A program made the translations under genes and the position numbers. This document shows, one piece after another, positions 55,835 through 64,000 of a stretch of 64,000 bases of DNA (positions within the stretch are counted from its first letter, which is position 1; the number at the start of each line of letters is the position of its first letter). The stretch is from Pseudomonadota bacterium (GTDB lineage Bacteria > Pseudomonadota > Gammaproteobacteria > Xanthomonadales > Xanthomonadaceae), in the NCBI GenBank assembly GCA_023419315.1, contig JAEZYE010000009.1, forward strand, positions 1-64,000. The letters run 5' to 3'. The notes beneath the pieces are model-generated. The model had not been told where the DNA came from and searched no databases. It saw only the letters and a program-made list of their open reading frames with translations.

Positions 55835-56878
55835 ATGCGTCGCAAGACAGGTTCGGGGGCAGGAAACCGCCTTTCGATCGCCAATTTGCCGACCAATATG
55901 CTGTGCAGCCTGGTGCTGCTGGCGGGTGAGCTCGGTGTGAACTGCGATTCGTGGTTCGCCGGCCTGCGCCTGACGCCGCGCGAAATCCAGGATCCGCAGG
56001 CACGCGTGTCGTACCGGCAGGCCACCGAGGTCATCCGCCGCGCGCTGCCCACCCTGCCCATCGAGGATGTCGGCCTCACGCTGGGCGGCAACCAGAACGG
56101 CGGCAACTTCGGCCTGCTCGGGCTCGCGATGCGCATGGCGCCCAACTTTGGCGAGGCGGTCAGCATCGGGCTGGCGTACCAGCGCAATCTCGGTCCGTTG
56201 ATGGATCTTCAGCTCGTGCAGCAGGAACGCGACGCCGTCACGCTGATCGCCACCACGCCGCTGGATGTTCCGGAAATCCTGCCGTTCCTGTGCGAGGAGC
56301 TGTTTTCCAGCGTGCTGATGCTCGCCCGCGAACTGGCCGGGCCGGAATTCCATCCGCTGCGCGTGGATCTGACCTATCCGCCGCCTGCCTATGCATCACG
56401 CTACGCGCGCATGTTCGATTGCGAAGTGCGCTTCGGACAGGCGCAGAACCGCATGCTGGTGGATCGCCGCTGGTTGTCGCTTCCATTCGCGAACTACAAC
56501 CCGGTCGGCTCGCAGCAGGCGCTTGCCATGTGCCAGGCGCAATTGGCCGCCGCCGCCGGTTCGGGCGAAACGACCGCCGCGGTCGAACGCCAACTTCGTC
56601 CGCGCCTGCGTGAAAACCCGCAGATGATCGATGTGGCCACCGCGTTGCATCTGAGCGAGCGTACGTTGCGCCGCCAACTGGCCGATGAAGGCCAGAGCTT
56701 CAGCGACATCCACGATCGCGTTCGCACGGATCGCGCGCTGTCGCTGCTGCAGGACAGCGAACTGACCATCGCGCAGATCGGCAACCAGCTTGGCTTCAAC
56801 GATGTGCGCGAATTCCGTCGCGCGTTCAAACGCTGGACCGGGCATACGCCCAGCGAAGCCCGCGAACGCATGGTCTGA
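55835..56878 (+). CDS. AraC-family transcriptional regulator (VirS/OruR-like)
   Basis: Regulator of 347 residues; GGAGG stands 8 bases before the ATG at 55835. The large N-terminal domain (about 20-210) resembles the arabinose-binding-like domain of VirS/OruR-type AraC proteins. The C-terminal double helix-turn-helix is at about 255-345 (MIDVATALHLSERTLRRQLADEG and LTIAQIGNQLGFNDVREFRRAFKRWTGHTPSEAR). It is divergent from the beta-helix-cytochrome-receptor operon with about 144 bases between starts, so it probably controls that operon in response to its unknown substrate. Confidence 0.88.
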   Translation: MRRKTGSGAGNRLSIANLPTNMLCSLVLLAGELGVNCDSWFAGLRLTPREIQDPQARVSYRQATEVIRRALPTLPIEDVGLTLGGNQNGGNFGLLGLAMRMAPNFGEAVSIGLAYQRNLGPLMDLQLVQQERDAVTLIATTPLDVPEILPFLCEELFSSVLMLARELAGPEFHPLRVDLTYPPPAYASRYARMFDCEVRFGQAQNRMLVDRRWLSLPFANYNPVGSQQALAMCQAQLAAAAGSGETTAAVERQLRPRLRENPQMIDVATALHLSERTLRRQLADEGQSFSDIHDRVRTDRALSLLQDSELTIAQIGNQLGFNDVREFRRAFKRWTGHTPSEARERMV

Positions 56879-56884
56879 TCGCAT

Positions 56885-56910
56885 CACGGTGCGCCACGAA
56901 GCGCACCGTG
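56885..56910. terminator. Hairpin after the AraC regulator
   Basis: Perfect 10-bp stem CACGGTGCGC with GCGCACCGTG and a 6-base loop, 6 bases past the regulator stop and between it and the convergent ridA. No T-run. Confidence 0.5.
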
Positions 56911-56976
56911 TTGAATGCAGGACGGACGACGCGGTTCCGCCCTTCGTCTGGTTGCGCGCAGCTGCGCGGCAGGCTG

Positions 56977-57360
56977 TCAGTCCAGCACCATCACCGCATC
57001 GACTTCGAACGCCGCGCCTTTCGGCAGGCCCGAGACTTCAATCGTCGAACGCGCGGGGAACGGAGCCTGGAAGTACTCCTGCATCACCGCATTGACCTTG
57101 GCGAACTCCGAGAGCTGCGTCAGGTAAAGGCCAAGGCGCACGATGCGATCCAGCGAGCCGCCGGCCGCTTCGGCCACGGCCTTGAGATTGTCGAACGCAC
57201 GGCGCGCCTGCGCTTCGACATCGCCTTCGATCAGGTTGCCCGTAGCGGGATCCAGCGGGATCTGTCCGGAGAAATACACCGTGTTGCCGGCACGCACGGC
57301 CTGCGAGTACGGGCCGATGGCGGCGGGCGCGTGTTCGGTATGGATGATCTGACGGCTCAT
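56977..57360 (-). CDS. ridA: RidA family reactive imine/enamine deaminase
   Basis: Protein of 127 residues from the ATG at 57360 (MSRQIIHTEHAPAAIGPYSQAV). RidA proteins hydrolyse reactive enamines such as 2-aminoacrylate formed by PLP enzymes. Family marks are IGPYSQAVRAGNTVYFSGQIPLDP and the substrate-binding Arg in FPARSTIEVSGLPKGA. It lies next to spoT, a typical gammaproteobacterial arrangement. Confidence 0.92.
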   Translation of the reverse strand: MSRQIIHTEHAPAAIGPYSQAVRAGNTVYFSGQIPLDPATGNLIEGDVEAQARRAFDNLKAVAEAAGGSLDRIVRLGLYLTQLSEFAKVNAVMQEYFQAPFPARSTIEVSGLPKGAAFEVDAVMVLD

Positions 57361-57437
57361 GGCGCAGCTCCTGTTCGGGAAAGCCGGCATTCTACAAGCC
57401 GCCTGCGTGCGTCCGCTGCATCGAACGCGCGCGCCGG

Positions 57438-59609
57438 TTACTGGCGGCGCACGCCGTGCACGACATTGAGCCGGCGCAGCCGGCGCATCACTTCGGCCAG
57501 GTGATTGCGATCGCGTACCTGGATCGAGAAACGCAGCACGGCCACGTTGATGTCGCGCTCCAGATATTCCACGCGTTCGATGTTCGATTGACTCTTGGCG
57601 ACCGCGGCGGCGACCTGCGCCAGAACGCCCGGCCGGTTTTCGACATCAATCAGCAGCGAGGCATCGTAGTCGCCCGCGACGTTCGCATCCCATGCGATGG
57701 GCACCCAGCGCTCCGGCGACTTGCGGAATTCGTTGACGTTCGGGCAATCCATGCGATGCACGACGATGCCCTTGCCCGCCGTGTGGTACCCCATGATTTC
57801 GTCGCCGGGAATGGGCTGGCAACAGTTGGCGAAGCTGACCACGCCACGCTCGGTGCCATTGATCAGGATCTTTTCCTGCGAATGGCGCGAATGACCGCCA
57901 CTGCGGAGTTCGGCGAACGCCGTCAGCGCCTGGGCCGCCTGCGACGGCATCCAGTTGCCAAGCGCGACATCGGCAAGGAACGCTTCCAGTCGCGGATAAC
58001 GGTGCTCGGCCAGGAACGCATCAAGCCGTTGCTGCGGCAGGCGTTCAAGCGAACTGTCCAGCTCTTCCAGCGCGCGATCAAGCATTCGGTGGCCCAGCTG
58101 CACGGCGTCTTCGTGCTCCAGTTGCTTGAGCTGGTGGCGGATCGCGGTGCGCGCTTTGCTGGTGACGACGAACTCCAGCCATTGCGGCTTCGGCGCAGCG
58201 GATTTGGCGGTGATGATTTCCACGCTCTGACCACTCACCAGTTTCGTGCGCAGGGGGACGAGCCGCTTGTCCACGCGCGACGCCACCGCCTGGTTGCCGA
58301 CATCGGTGTGCACGGCATATGCGAAATCCAGTGCCGTCGAGTTGCGTGGCAACGCCAGGATTTTTCCCTTCGGCGTGAACAGGTAGACCTCGTCCGGGAA
58401 CAGGTCGACCTTGACGTTGTCGAGGAACTCCAGCGACGAACCGGCCGCGCGCTGGTTGTCGATGAGCTCGGAAATCCACGCATGCGCGCGGTTCTGCGCA
58501 CTGTTCGGTGAATCCGTGCCGTACTTGTACGTCCAGTGCGCGGCGATGCCGCGTTCGGCGATCAGATCCATTTCCTGCGTGCGGATCTGCACTTCAATCG
58601 GCGAGCCGTACGGCCCGAACAGCACCGTGTGCAGCGACTGGTAGCCATTGGCTTTCGGAATCGCGACAAAATCGCGGAAGCGGCCATCCAGCGGTTTGTA
58701 GACCGCATGCACCGCGCCGAGCGCGTGATAGCACGACGGAACCGATTCGACGACAACGCGGAAGCCGAACACGTCCATGACCTGGTCGAAGCTCTTTCCT
58801 TCCGCGCGCATCTTGTTGTAGATGCTCCACGGCGTCTTGATGCGCGAAACCAGGCGATGCTCGATGCCTTCCTTGGTCAGGCGCTGCGACAGCTGCGCCT
58901 CGATCTGGGCCATCGACTCGCGCCGCATGACCGGCTGGCTGCGGATGTGCTTTTCGATCACCGCGTGCCGCCACGGATGCAGCGCGCGGAAGCCGAGATC
59001 CTGCAGTTCCGACTTCACCAGGTTCATGCCGAGCCGCTGCGCGATCGGTGCGTAGATCTCGAGCGTTTCGCGCGCAATGCGGTGGCGCGCTTCGGAGCTC
59101 TGCGCGCCCAGGGTACGCATGTTGTGCAGGCGATCGGCCAGCTTGATCATGATGACACGCAGATCGCGCGACATCGCCAGCAGCATCTTGCGGAAACTCT
59201 CGGCCGCGGCTTCCTGGCGATCACGGAACTTCAGCTTGTCGAGCTTGGTGACGCCATCGACCAGTTCGGCGACCGACTCGCCAAACTCCCCGGCGATCCC
59301 ATCGCGCGTGAGCGGCGTGTCCTCGATGGTGTCGTGCAGGATGGCGGCGATCAGCGTTTCGGCATCCATGCCCAGTTCGGCCAGCACGCCGGCCACGGCG
59401 ACCGGGTGCGTGATGTAAGGCTCGCCGGATTTGCGCGTCTGCCCGGCATGCGCGGCCGCTCCGACTTCCCATGCGCGACGCAACAGCGGCAGTTGTTCCG
59501 CCGGCAGGTAACGCGCGGTCCGCTCGAAAGCCGCGACGTAGTCCGGCACGCCATCGGGATTGCGCGATGAAGGGGTGCGGAGCGCCTTGGCAGTGCGGCC
59601 TGGGTTCAT
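57438..59609 (-). CDS. spoT: Bifunctional (p)ppGpp synthetase/hydrolase SpoT
   Basis: Alarmone enzyme of 723 residues. The N-terminal HD hydrolase is intact (HDTIEDT at 92-98), so it can degrade (p)ppGpp. The synthetase domain has TPWSIYNKM, DVFGFRVVV and AIPKANGYQSLHT; a TGS domain (DEVYLFTPKGKILALPRNST) and C-terminal ACT (ENRPGVLAQVAAAVAKSQSNIERVEYLE) follow. These control starvation responses. It is downstream of rpoZ with a terminator between, the usual gmk-rpoZ-spoT order. Confidence 0.95.
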   Translation of the reverse strand: MNPGRTAKALRTPSSRNPDGVPDYVAAFERTARYLPAEQLPLLRRAWEVGAAAHAGQTRKSGEPYITHPVAVAGVLAELGMDAETLIAAILHDTIEDTPLTRDGIAGEFGESVAELVDGVTKLDKLKFRDRQEAAAESFRKMLLAMSRDLRVIMIKLADRLHNMRTLGAQSSEARHRIARETLEIYAPIAQRLGMNLVKSELQDLGFRALHPWRHAVIEKHIRSQPVMRRESMAQIEAQLSQRLTKEGIEHRLVSRIKTPWSIYNKMRAEGKSFDQVMDVFGFRVVVESVPSCYHALGAVHAVYKPLDGRFRDFVAIPKANGYQSLHTVLFGPYGSPIEVQIRTQEMDLIAERGIAAHWTYKYGTDSPNSAQNRAHAWISELIDNQRAAGSSLEFLDNVKVDLFPDEVYLFTPKGKILALPRNSTALDFAYAVHTDVGNQAVASRVDKRLVPLRTKLVSGQSVEIITAKSAAPKPQWLEFVVTSKARTAIRHQLKQLEHEDAVQLGHRMLDRALEELDSSLERLPQQRLDAFLAEHRYPRLEAFLADVALGNWMPSQAAQALTAFAELRSGGHSRHSQEKILINGTERGVVSFANCCQPIPGDEIMGYHTAGKGIVVHRMDCPNVNEFRKSPERWVPIAWDANVAGDYDASLLIDVENRPGVLAQVAAAVAKSQSNIERVEYLERDINVAVLRFSIQVRDRNHLAEVMRRLRRLNVVHGVRRQ

Positions 59610-59655
59610 GCCGCCAGCCTAGTGCAGACGCAGCGCGACGGCAAACGAGCGGACA

Positions 59656-59679
59656 CGAAAAAGCCCGCTCGCGCGGGCT
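59656..59679 (-). terminator. Terminator between rpoZ and spoT
   Basis: Stem AGCCCGC with GCGGGCT around a TCGC loop; on the minus strand it ends in TTTTT. It is 37 bases past the rpoZ stop, so spoT may have its own start or depend on read-through. Confidence 0.8.
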
Positions 59680-59715
59680 CTTCGGCTGGGTGCGATGCGG
59701 GACGCGGTGCGTCGC

Positions 59716-60015
59716 TCAGTCGTCGCCCTTGGACATGTCTTCGTCGGCGACCACTTCCGCCGCGGCCCATTCCAGCGCTTCGCGCTCGGCGCGTTCGCGT
59801 TCGGCCTTCTCGACACGGTCAATCAACTCGTTGTCGATCCTGCGCGCGGCGATTTCACGCAGGGCCAGCACGGTCGGCTTGTCGGCCGTTTCGCTGTTGT
59901 CGATGGTCGGCTCGACGCCATTGGCGAGCTGGCGGGCGCGCTTGGCGGCCATGGTGACCAGTTCGAAACGGTTGTTGACGACTTCCAGGCAATCTTCGAC
60001 GGTGATGCGGGCCAT
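59716..60015 (-). CDS. rpoZ: RNA polymerase omega subunit
   Basis: 99-residue protein from the ATG at 60015 ([20 protein letters not shown]). Omega helps assemble RNA polymerase around beta-prime. Typical motifs: [12 protein letters not shown] and [17 protein letters not shown]. The longer frame upstream of 60015 covers the promoter and is rejected. Confidence 0.95.
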   Translation of the reverse strand: MARITVEDCLEVVNNRFELVTMAAKRARQLANGVEPTIDNSETADKPTVLALREIAARRIDNELIDRVEKAERERAEREALEWAAAEVVADEDMSKGDD

Positions 60016-60066
60016 GCGGGCTCCCGGCGACCGCGCGGCCGCCCGAGTGAAGGGGAAAGGGCGGCG

Positions 60067-60095
60067 ATTGTAGGGGCTACGCTCTCTACGCGCAA
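60067..60095 (-). promoter_or_regulatory. Putative rpoZ promoter
   Basis: On the minus strand TTGCGC (60095-60090) and TACAAT (60072-60067) are exactly 17 bases apart, about 52 bases upstream of the rpoZ start. Five of six -10 positions match the sigma-70 consensus. Confidence 0.6.
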
Positions 60096-60168
60096 GCCTT
60101 TTCTTATGAATCAATTACTTAAAGCGGATTACGACGGGCTTCGCGAGAGCGCGACCCGCGGATTGCCC

Positions 60169-60789
60169 CTATTCCGCCAGCAGGGCCCCGATGAGCCCGC
60201 CATGACGCTGCTCCTGCGCTTCGCGGCGCAGGCGGCTGGCCGTGAAAATCGCATGCATCTGGTCGCAGGCGGTCTCGAACACGTCATTGACGATGACGTA
60301 ATCGAAATCGGCGTAGTGCGACATCTCCTCGCGCGCGGCGGCGAGCCGGCGCTGGATGACTTCCTCGCTGTCCTGCCCGCGGGCGCGCATGCGCTGTTCG
60401 AGCGCATCGCGCGAGGGCGGCAGGATGAATACGCTGACGGCGTCGGGCACCTTCTCGCGCACCTGTCGCGCGCCTTGCCAATCGATCTCCAGCAGCACGT
60501 CCTTGCCCGCGCACAGCTGCGGTTCGACCGACTGCCGCGCCGTGCCCTTCCAGTCGCCGTGAACCAGCGCGTACTCGAAGAAGTCGCCTGCCCGGATCAT
60601 CGACTGGAATTCGTCGGCGCTGATGAAGTGGTAATGCTGCGCATGCCGCTCGCCGGGTCGCGCGGCGCGCGAGGTGAACGAGATCGACAGCGCGATTTCG
60701 GAATCCCGCGCGAGCACGGCATTGACCAGGCTGCTCTTGCCGGCGCCGGAGGGCGCGGCCACGATGTAGAGAGTGCCGCGGCGGCTCAT
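60169..60789 (-). CDS. gmk: Guanylate kinase
   Basis: GMP phosphorylating enzyme of 206 residues from the ATG at 60789. P-loop [10 protein letters not shown], the GMP-binding block [21 protein letters not shown] and [12 protein letters not shown] are clear. The start overlaps the yicC stop (ATGA), so translation is coupled. rpoZ lies downstream. Confidence 0.94.
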   Translation of the reverse strand: MSRRGTLYIVAAPSGAGKSSLVNAVLARDSEIALSISFTSRAARPGERHAQHYHFISADEFQSMIRAGDFFEYALVHGDWKGTARQSVEPQLCAGKDVLLEIDWQGARQVREKVPDAVSVFILPPSRDALEQRMRARGQDSEEVIQRRLAAAREEMSHYADFDYVIVNDVFETACDQMHAIFTASRLRREAQEQRHGGLIGALLAE

Positions 60790-61646
60790 TCGATGTTCTG
60801 CACTTGTTCGCGGATCTGGTCGATCAGGACCTTCAGTTCGACCGCCAGGTTGGTGGTCCGCGCATCGACGGACTTGGAGCCCATCGTGTTCGCTTCGCGG
60901 TTGAATTCCTGCAGCAGGAAGTCGAGCCGGCGACCGACCGGCTCGGCCTGCTTCAGCACGCGGCGGATCTCTTTGATGTGGCTGTCGAGGCGATCCAGTT
61001 CCTCGTCCACGTCCAGCTTCTGCAGCCACAGCACGAGTTCCTGTTCGAGCCGGCCCGGATCGGCGGGCTGCGCCAGATCGGCCAGTCGCACCTGCAGCTT
61101 CTGCCGCTGGCCGTCGCGGATCAGCGGAATGAGCGTGCGGACTTCGGCCGCGCGGGCGGCGATGGCATCGACGCGCTCGCGGATCGCGGCGACAAGCTTC
61201 TCGCCTTCACGCTCGCGCGCGGCGAGGAACTGTTCAAGCAGCGCATCCACCAGCGCGAGCGCTTCGGCCTGCAGTACCGCCGGGTCCACCGCTCGACTCT
61301 GCAGCACGCCAGGGAACTGGAGGAGATCGGTCAGTCCGGTCTGCACCGCCGGGAACCGTTCGGCCAGTTGACGGGCCACCTCCGACAGTTGCTCCACCAC
61401 GGTGGAGTTGATCTGCAGGTTGGCCTCGCCTTCGGGCGCGCGCAGGCGCAGGACGAAATCGAGCTTGCCGCGCGACACGCGGCCCGAGATGCGTTCGCGC
61501 AGCGCCGGCTCCAGCGCGCGCAGTTCGTCCGGCAAGCGGGTGCCCAGTTCGAGGAAGCGATGGTTGACCGCGCGCAGTTCGCCCGTGAGCGTGCCGCCGA
61601 TGGTGCTGCGCTCCACGGTGGCGAAGGCGGTCATGCTGCGAATCAT
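60786..61646 (-). CDS. yicC: YicC-family endoribonuclease-like protein
   Basis: 286-residue protein, start ATG at 61646 ([12 protein letters not shown]). Typical YicC blocks are [32 protein letters not shown] and [17 protein letters not shown]. YicC has been reported as an endoribonuclease in enteric bacteria. It precedes gmk and is divergent from rph with about 123 bases between. Confidence 0.92.
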   Translation of the reverse strand: MIRSMTAFATVERSTIGGTLTGELRAVNHRFLELGTRLPDELRALEPALRERISGRVSRGKLDFVLRLRAPEGEANLQINSTVVEQLSEVARQLAERFPAVQTGLTDLLQFPGVLQSRAVDPAVLQAEALALVDALLEQFLAAREREGEKLVAAIRERVDAIAARAAEVRTLIPLIRDGQRQKLQVRLADLAQPADPGRLEQELVLWLQKLDVDEELDRLDSHIKEIRRVLKQAEPVGRRLDFLLQEFNREANTMGSKSVDARTTNLAVELKVLIDQIREQVQNIE

Positions 61647-61769
61647 GGGCGGAACCGGTGGGGACGAAAGCGCGAATGGTACCCTAGCGGCCCCGCAACG
61701 AGCGCGGGCGCCAGTCGGCATCGATTGAATCCGCGCGCTGCTTCCTATCCCCACGCTGTCGAGTCCTGC

Positions 61770-62510
61770 ATGTCCACCTCCGTTTCCAGTGGTCCCCGCC
61801 CGAGTGGCCGTTCTCCCGATCAGATGCGCGAAGTCCGCATCGAACGCGGCTTCACCCGTCATGCAGAGGGCTCGGTCCTGATCTGCTTCGGGGAAACGCG
61901 CGTGCTGTGTACCGCGAGCGTCGACAACAAAGTGCCGCCGTTCCTGCGCGGCAAGGGCGAAGGCTGGGTCACCGCCGAATACGGCATGCTGCCGCGCGCC
62001 ACGCATACCCGCGGTGATCGCGAAGCCGCGCGTGGCAAGCAGGGCGGGCGCACGCTGGAAATCCAGCGCCTGATCGGCCGTGCGCTGCGCGCTTGCGTGG
62101 ATCGCGGCGCGCTGGGCGAACGGACGATCACCCTCGACTGCGATGTATTGCAGGCGGACGGCGGCACCCGCACCGCCGCGATCACCGGCGCCTACGTGGC
62201 GCTGGTCGACGCGGTGAACTGGCTGAAGCAGCGTGGCGAGGTCAAGCGCGACGCCATCCACGGCGCGGTCGCCGCCGTGTCGGCCGGCATCTATCGCGGC
62301 GTGCCGGTGCTGGATCTGGATTACGCCGAAGACAGCGACTGCGATACCGACATGAACATCGTGATGAACGATGGCGGCGGCTTCATCGAGTTGCAGGGCA
62401 CCGCTGAAGGCCATGCCTTCCGCCGCGACGAGCTCGACGCCTTGCTGGCGCTCGGCGAGAAGGGGGCACGCGAACTGTTCGCTGCGCAGCGCGCCGCGCT
62501 CGGCCTCTGA
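61770..62510 (+). CDS. rph: Ribonuclease PH
   Basis: Phosphorolytic 3' exoribonuclease that trims tRNA precursors; 246 residues from the ATG at 61770. Motifs are [35 protein letters not shown] and [19 protein letters not shown]. The open frame extends 322 codons upstream, antisense to yicC, and is rejected. It starts a plus-strand run with a VOC gene, rdgB and hemW. Confidence 0.95.
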   Translation: MSTSVSSGPRPSGRSPDQMREVRIERGFTRHAEGSVLICFGETRVLCTASVDNKVPPFLRGKGEGWVTAEYGMLPRATHTRGDREAARGKQGGRTLEIQRLIGRALRACVDRGALGERTITLDCDVLQADGGTRTAAITGAYVALVDAVNWLKQRGEVKRDAIHGAVAAVSAGIYRGVPVLDLDYAEDSDCDTDMNIVMNDGGGFIELQGTAEGHAFRRDELDALLALGEKGARELFAAQRAALGL

Positions 62511-62523
62511 GCGGGCGCAGCCC

Positions 62524-62934
62524 ATGCCCTCGTTGCTCAGCCTGATCACGGTCCTGGTCGATGACTATGACGCGGCCATCGCCCACTACACCGGCGCGCT
62601 CGGTTTCGAACTGCGCGAGGACAGCGATCTCGGCGGCGGCAAGCGCTGGGTGCGCGTCGCGCCGCCGGGTTCGACTGAAACCTGCCTGCTGCTGGCGCGC
62701 GCCAGCGATGAGGCGCAGCGCGCCCGCATCGGCGACCAGACCGGCGGGCGCGTAAGCTTCTTCCTGCAGACGGACGACTTCGCCGCCGACCACGCACGCA
62801 TGCGCGCGTCCGGCGTCGAATTCCTCGAAAGCCCGCGCGAAGAGCCCTACGCGACGGTGGCCGTCTTCCGCGATGCGTACGGCAATCGCTGGGACCTGCT
62901 GCAACCGCGCACGGGCGCGATCGCTTCTTCCTGA
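62524..62934 (+). CDS. VOC superfamily protein (glyoxalase/bleomycin-resistance fold)
   Basis: 136-residue single-domain protein; the ATG at 62524 follows rph by 13 bases. Beta-alpha pattern ITVLVDDYDAAIAHYTGALGFELREDSDLGGGKRWVRVAPPG and the C-terminal TVAVFRDAYGNRWDLLQP are typical. Metal ligands include the Glu/Asp near the end; substrate unknown. Likely co-transcribed with rph and rdgB. Confidence 0.85.
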   Translation: MPSLLSLITVLVDDYDAAIAHYTGALGFELREDSDLGGGKRWVRVAPPGSTETCLLLARASDEAQRARIGDQTGGRVSFFLQTDDFAADHARMRASGVEFLESPREEPYATVAVFRDAYGNRWDLLQPRTGAIASS

Positions 62935-62943
62935 TTCCGGCCC

Positions 62944-63552
62944 ATGAAACTCGTCCTGGCTTCCTCCAACCACGGCAAGCTCGAAGAACTGCGCAGCCTG
63001 CTCGGCGACAGCGGCATCGAGCTGATCGCGCAATCCGACATGGGTGTAGACGACGCCGAAGAAAACGGCCTCACCTTCGTCGAGAACGCCCTGATCAAAG
63101 CGCGCCATGCCGCGCGCCTGACTGGCCTGCCTGCGCTCGCCGACGATTCCGGCATCTGCGTGGATGCGCTGCAGGGCGCACCCGGCCTGTACTCGGCGCG
63201 TTACGCGGGCGAGCACGGCAATGCCGGCCGCAACATCGACAAGTTGCTCCAGGACCTGGCCGACGTGCCCGATGATGCACGCGGCGCGCACTTCTATTGC
63301 GTCCTGGTTCTGCTTCATCACGCCGATGATCCGCAGCCGCTGATCGTCGAAGGCCAGTGGAGCGGGCGCATCCTCCGCGAACGGCGTGGTACGGGTGGCC
63401 ATGGCTACGACCCCGTCTTCTTCGATCCCGGATACAACCAGTCCGCGGCGGAAATGCCGCTGTCGTTGAAGAACGGCCTCAGCCATCGCAGCAAGGCGCT
63501 GGCGATGCTGAAGCAGCGACTCGACGGCATCGCGCCGCTGCCGCGCGGCTGA
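62944..63552 (+). CDS. rdgB: dITP/XTP pyrophosphatase
   Basis: House-cleaning enzyme of the HAM1 family, 202 residues, removing ITP, dITP and XTP. Marks: LASSNHGKLEEL, TFVENALIKARHAARLTGLPALADDSG, GRNIDKLL, and GTGGHGYDPVFF near the C-terminus. Starts 9 bases after the VOC gene. Confidence 0.94.
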   Translation: MKLVLASSNHGKLEELRSLLGDSGIELIAQSDMGVDDAEENGLTFVENALIKARHAARLTGLPALADDSGICVDALQGAPGLYSARYAGEHGNAGRNIDKLLQDLADVPDDARGAHFYCVLVLLHHADDPQPLIVEGQWSGRILRERRGTGGHGYDPVFFDPGYNQSAAEMPLSLKNGLSHRSKALAMLKQRLDGIAPLPRG

Positions 63553-63564
63553 CAATCGATCAAG

Positions 63565-64000
63565 ATGGCGGACCCGCGTTCCACGACGGCAGGCGCACCG
63601 GATTCGGCGACGGAATACCCCCGCGCGCCGCTGTTCAATCCGCCGCTGTCGCTTTATGTCCACTTGCCCTGGTGCGTGCGCAAGTGCCCGTACTGCGATT
63701 TCAATTCGCACCAGGGTAAAGGCGCGCTGCCGTTCGACGATTACGTCGATGCGCTGCTGCGCGACCTCGATTTCGATCTGCCGCTGGTATGGGGCCGCAC
63801 GATCCAGTCCGTGTTTTTCGGCGGCGGCACGCCCAGCCTGTTTCCACCGGAAGCGATTGACCGCTTCCTCCAGGGCGCAGCGGCGCGGCTGCGCATCGCG
63901 CCCGGTGCCGAGATCACGCTGGAAACCAATCCCGGCACTGCCGAACACGGGCGTTTCGATCGCTATCGCGCCGCGGGCGTCAACCGCATCAGCTTCGGTA
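63565..64000 (+). CDS. hemW: HemW radical SAM heme chaperone, 5' part (cut by window end)
   Basis: The ATG at 63565 starts a protein open to the end of the window (145 codons seen). The radical SAM cluster motif CVRKCPYC has cysteines at 37, 41 and 44, followed by GGGTPSLFP and LETNPGT, characteristic of HemW/HemN relatives. HemW is reported to insert heme rather than to oxidise coproporphyrinogen; the lack of upstream HemN-specific residues supports HemW. It begins 12 bases after rdgB, as in many gammaproteobacteria. Confidence 0.9.
   Translation, partial: MADPRSTTAGAPDSATEYPRAPLFNPPLSLYVHLPWCVRKCPYCDFNSHQGKGALPFDDYVDALLRDLDFDLPLVWGRTIQSVFFGGGTPSLFPPEAIDRFLQGAAARLRIAPGAEITLETNPGTAEHGRFDRYRAAGVNRISFG

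Noticed and set aside
60804..61769. 322-codon upstream extension of rph
   Set aside because: Antisense to yicC; rph proteins begin near 61770.

Overview
The window is a GC-rich chromosomal segment from a gammaproteobacterium, most likely of the order Xanthomonadales (Lysobacterales). The placement rests on the class I aldolase in a gap/pgk/pyk glycolytic cluster, the pilMNOPQ operon divergent from a class A penicillin-binding protein, the zinc-independent bL31 paralogue beside gltA, cysB divergent from a fused cysG, and paired DUF2339/DUF3999 genes. It is inferred from gene content only. I see no tRNA, rRNA, CRISPR array, integrase, transposase or phage gene. No gene-free stretch exceeds 300 bases, and coding density is high throughout.

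Layout. 1-2.9 kb: LytS/LytTR two-component system with a small lipoprotein, and a zinc-ribbon membrane protein. 2.9-6.9 kb: sulfur assimilation (cysB, cysG, cysK) and a frameshifted VOC gene. 6.9-10.2 kb: MarR-EmrA-EmrB efflux operon on the minus strand with a perfect-looking operator. 10.3-20.4 kb: glycolytic run on the minus strand, read gap, DUF2339, DUF3999, pgk, HAD phosphatase, pyk, fba. 20.6-26.3 kb (plus strand): OmpW porin with an FNR/Anr box, S1/P1 nuclease, modABC, acetyl-CoA hydrolase/transferase. 26.4-30 kb (minus): transketolase and a dicarboxylate/glutamate symporter. 30-36.9 kb (minus): MoxR-DUF58-DUF4381-BatA-BatB/C-BatD operon. 37-42 kb (minus): pilMNOPQ for type IV pili. 42.2-45.4 kb (plus): mrcA and a conserved unknown. 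45.7-50.7 kb (minus): gltA, rpmE2, nucleoside hydrolase, recG. 50.8-56.9 kb: a three-gene export/redox operon (beta-helix lipoprotein, diheme cytochrome lipoprotein, TonB-dependent receptor) divergent from an AraC-type regulator. 57-61.6 kb (minus): ridA, spoT, rpoZ, gmk, yicC. 61.8-64 kb (plus): rph, VOC protein, rdgB, hemW (cut by the window end).

Much of the window is core metabolism: lower glycolysis, non-oxidative pentose phosphate, TCA entry, sulfur and siroheme, (p)ppGpp and nucleotide quality control. Two sequences matching the FNR/Anr consensus, one exact (before ompW) and one with a single mismatch (before gltA), suggest oxygen-responsive control here. The least understood block is the 50.8-56.9 kb cluster: all three structural genes encode envelope proteins, the two lipoproteins are nearly contiguous, and they lie next to their likely regulator. 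I consider it the best candidate for an undescribed system. Other points of interest are a near-palindrome that contains the start codon of the S1/P1 nuclease gene, a degenerate MIDAS motif in the BatB protein, a REP-like inverted pair between recG and the receptor gene, and a repeat-like insertion between emrA and emrB.
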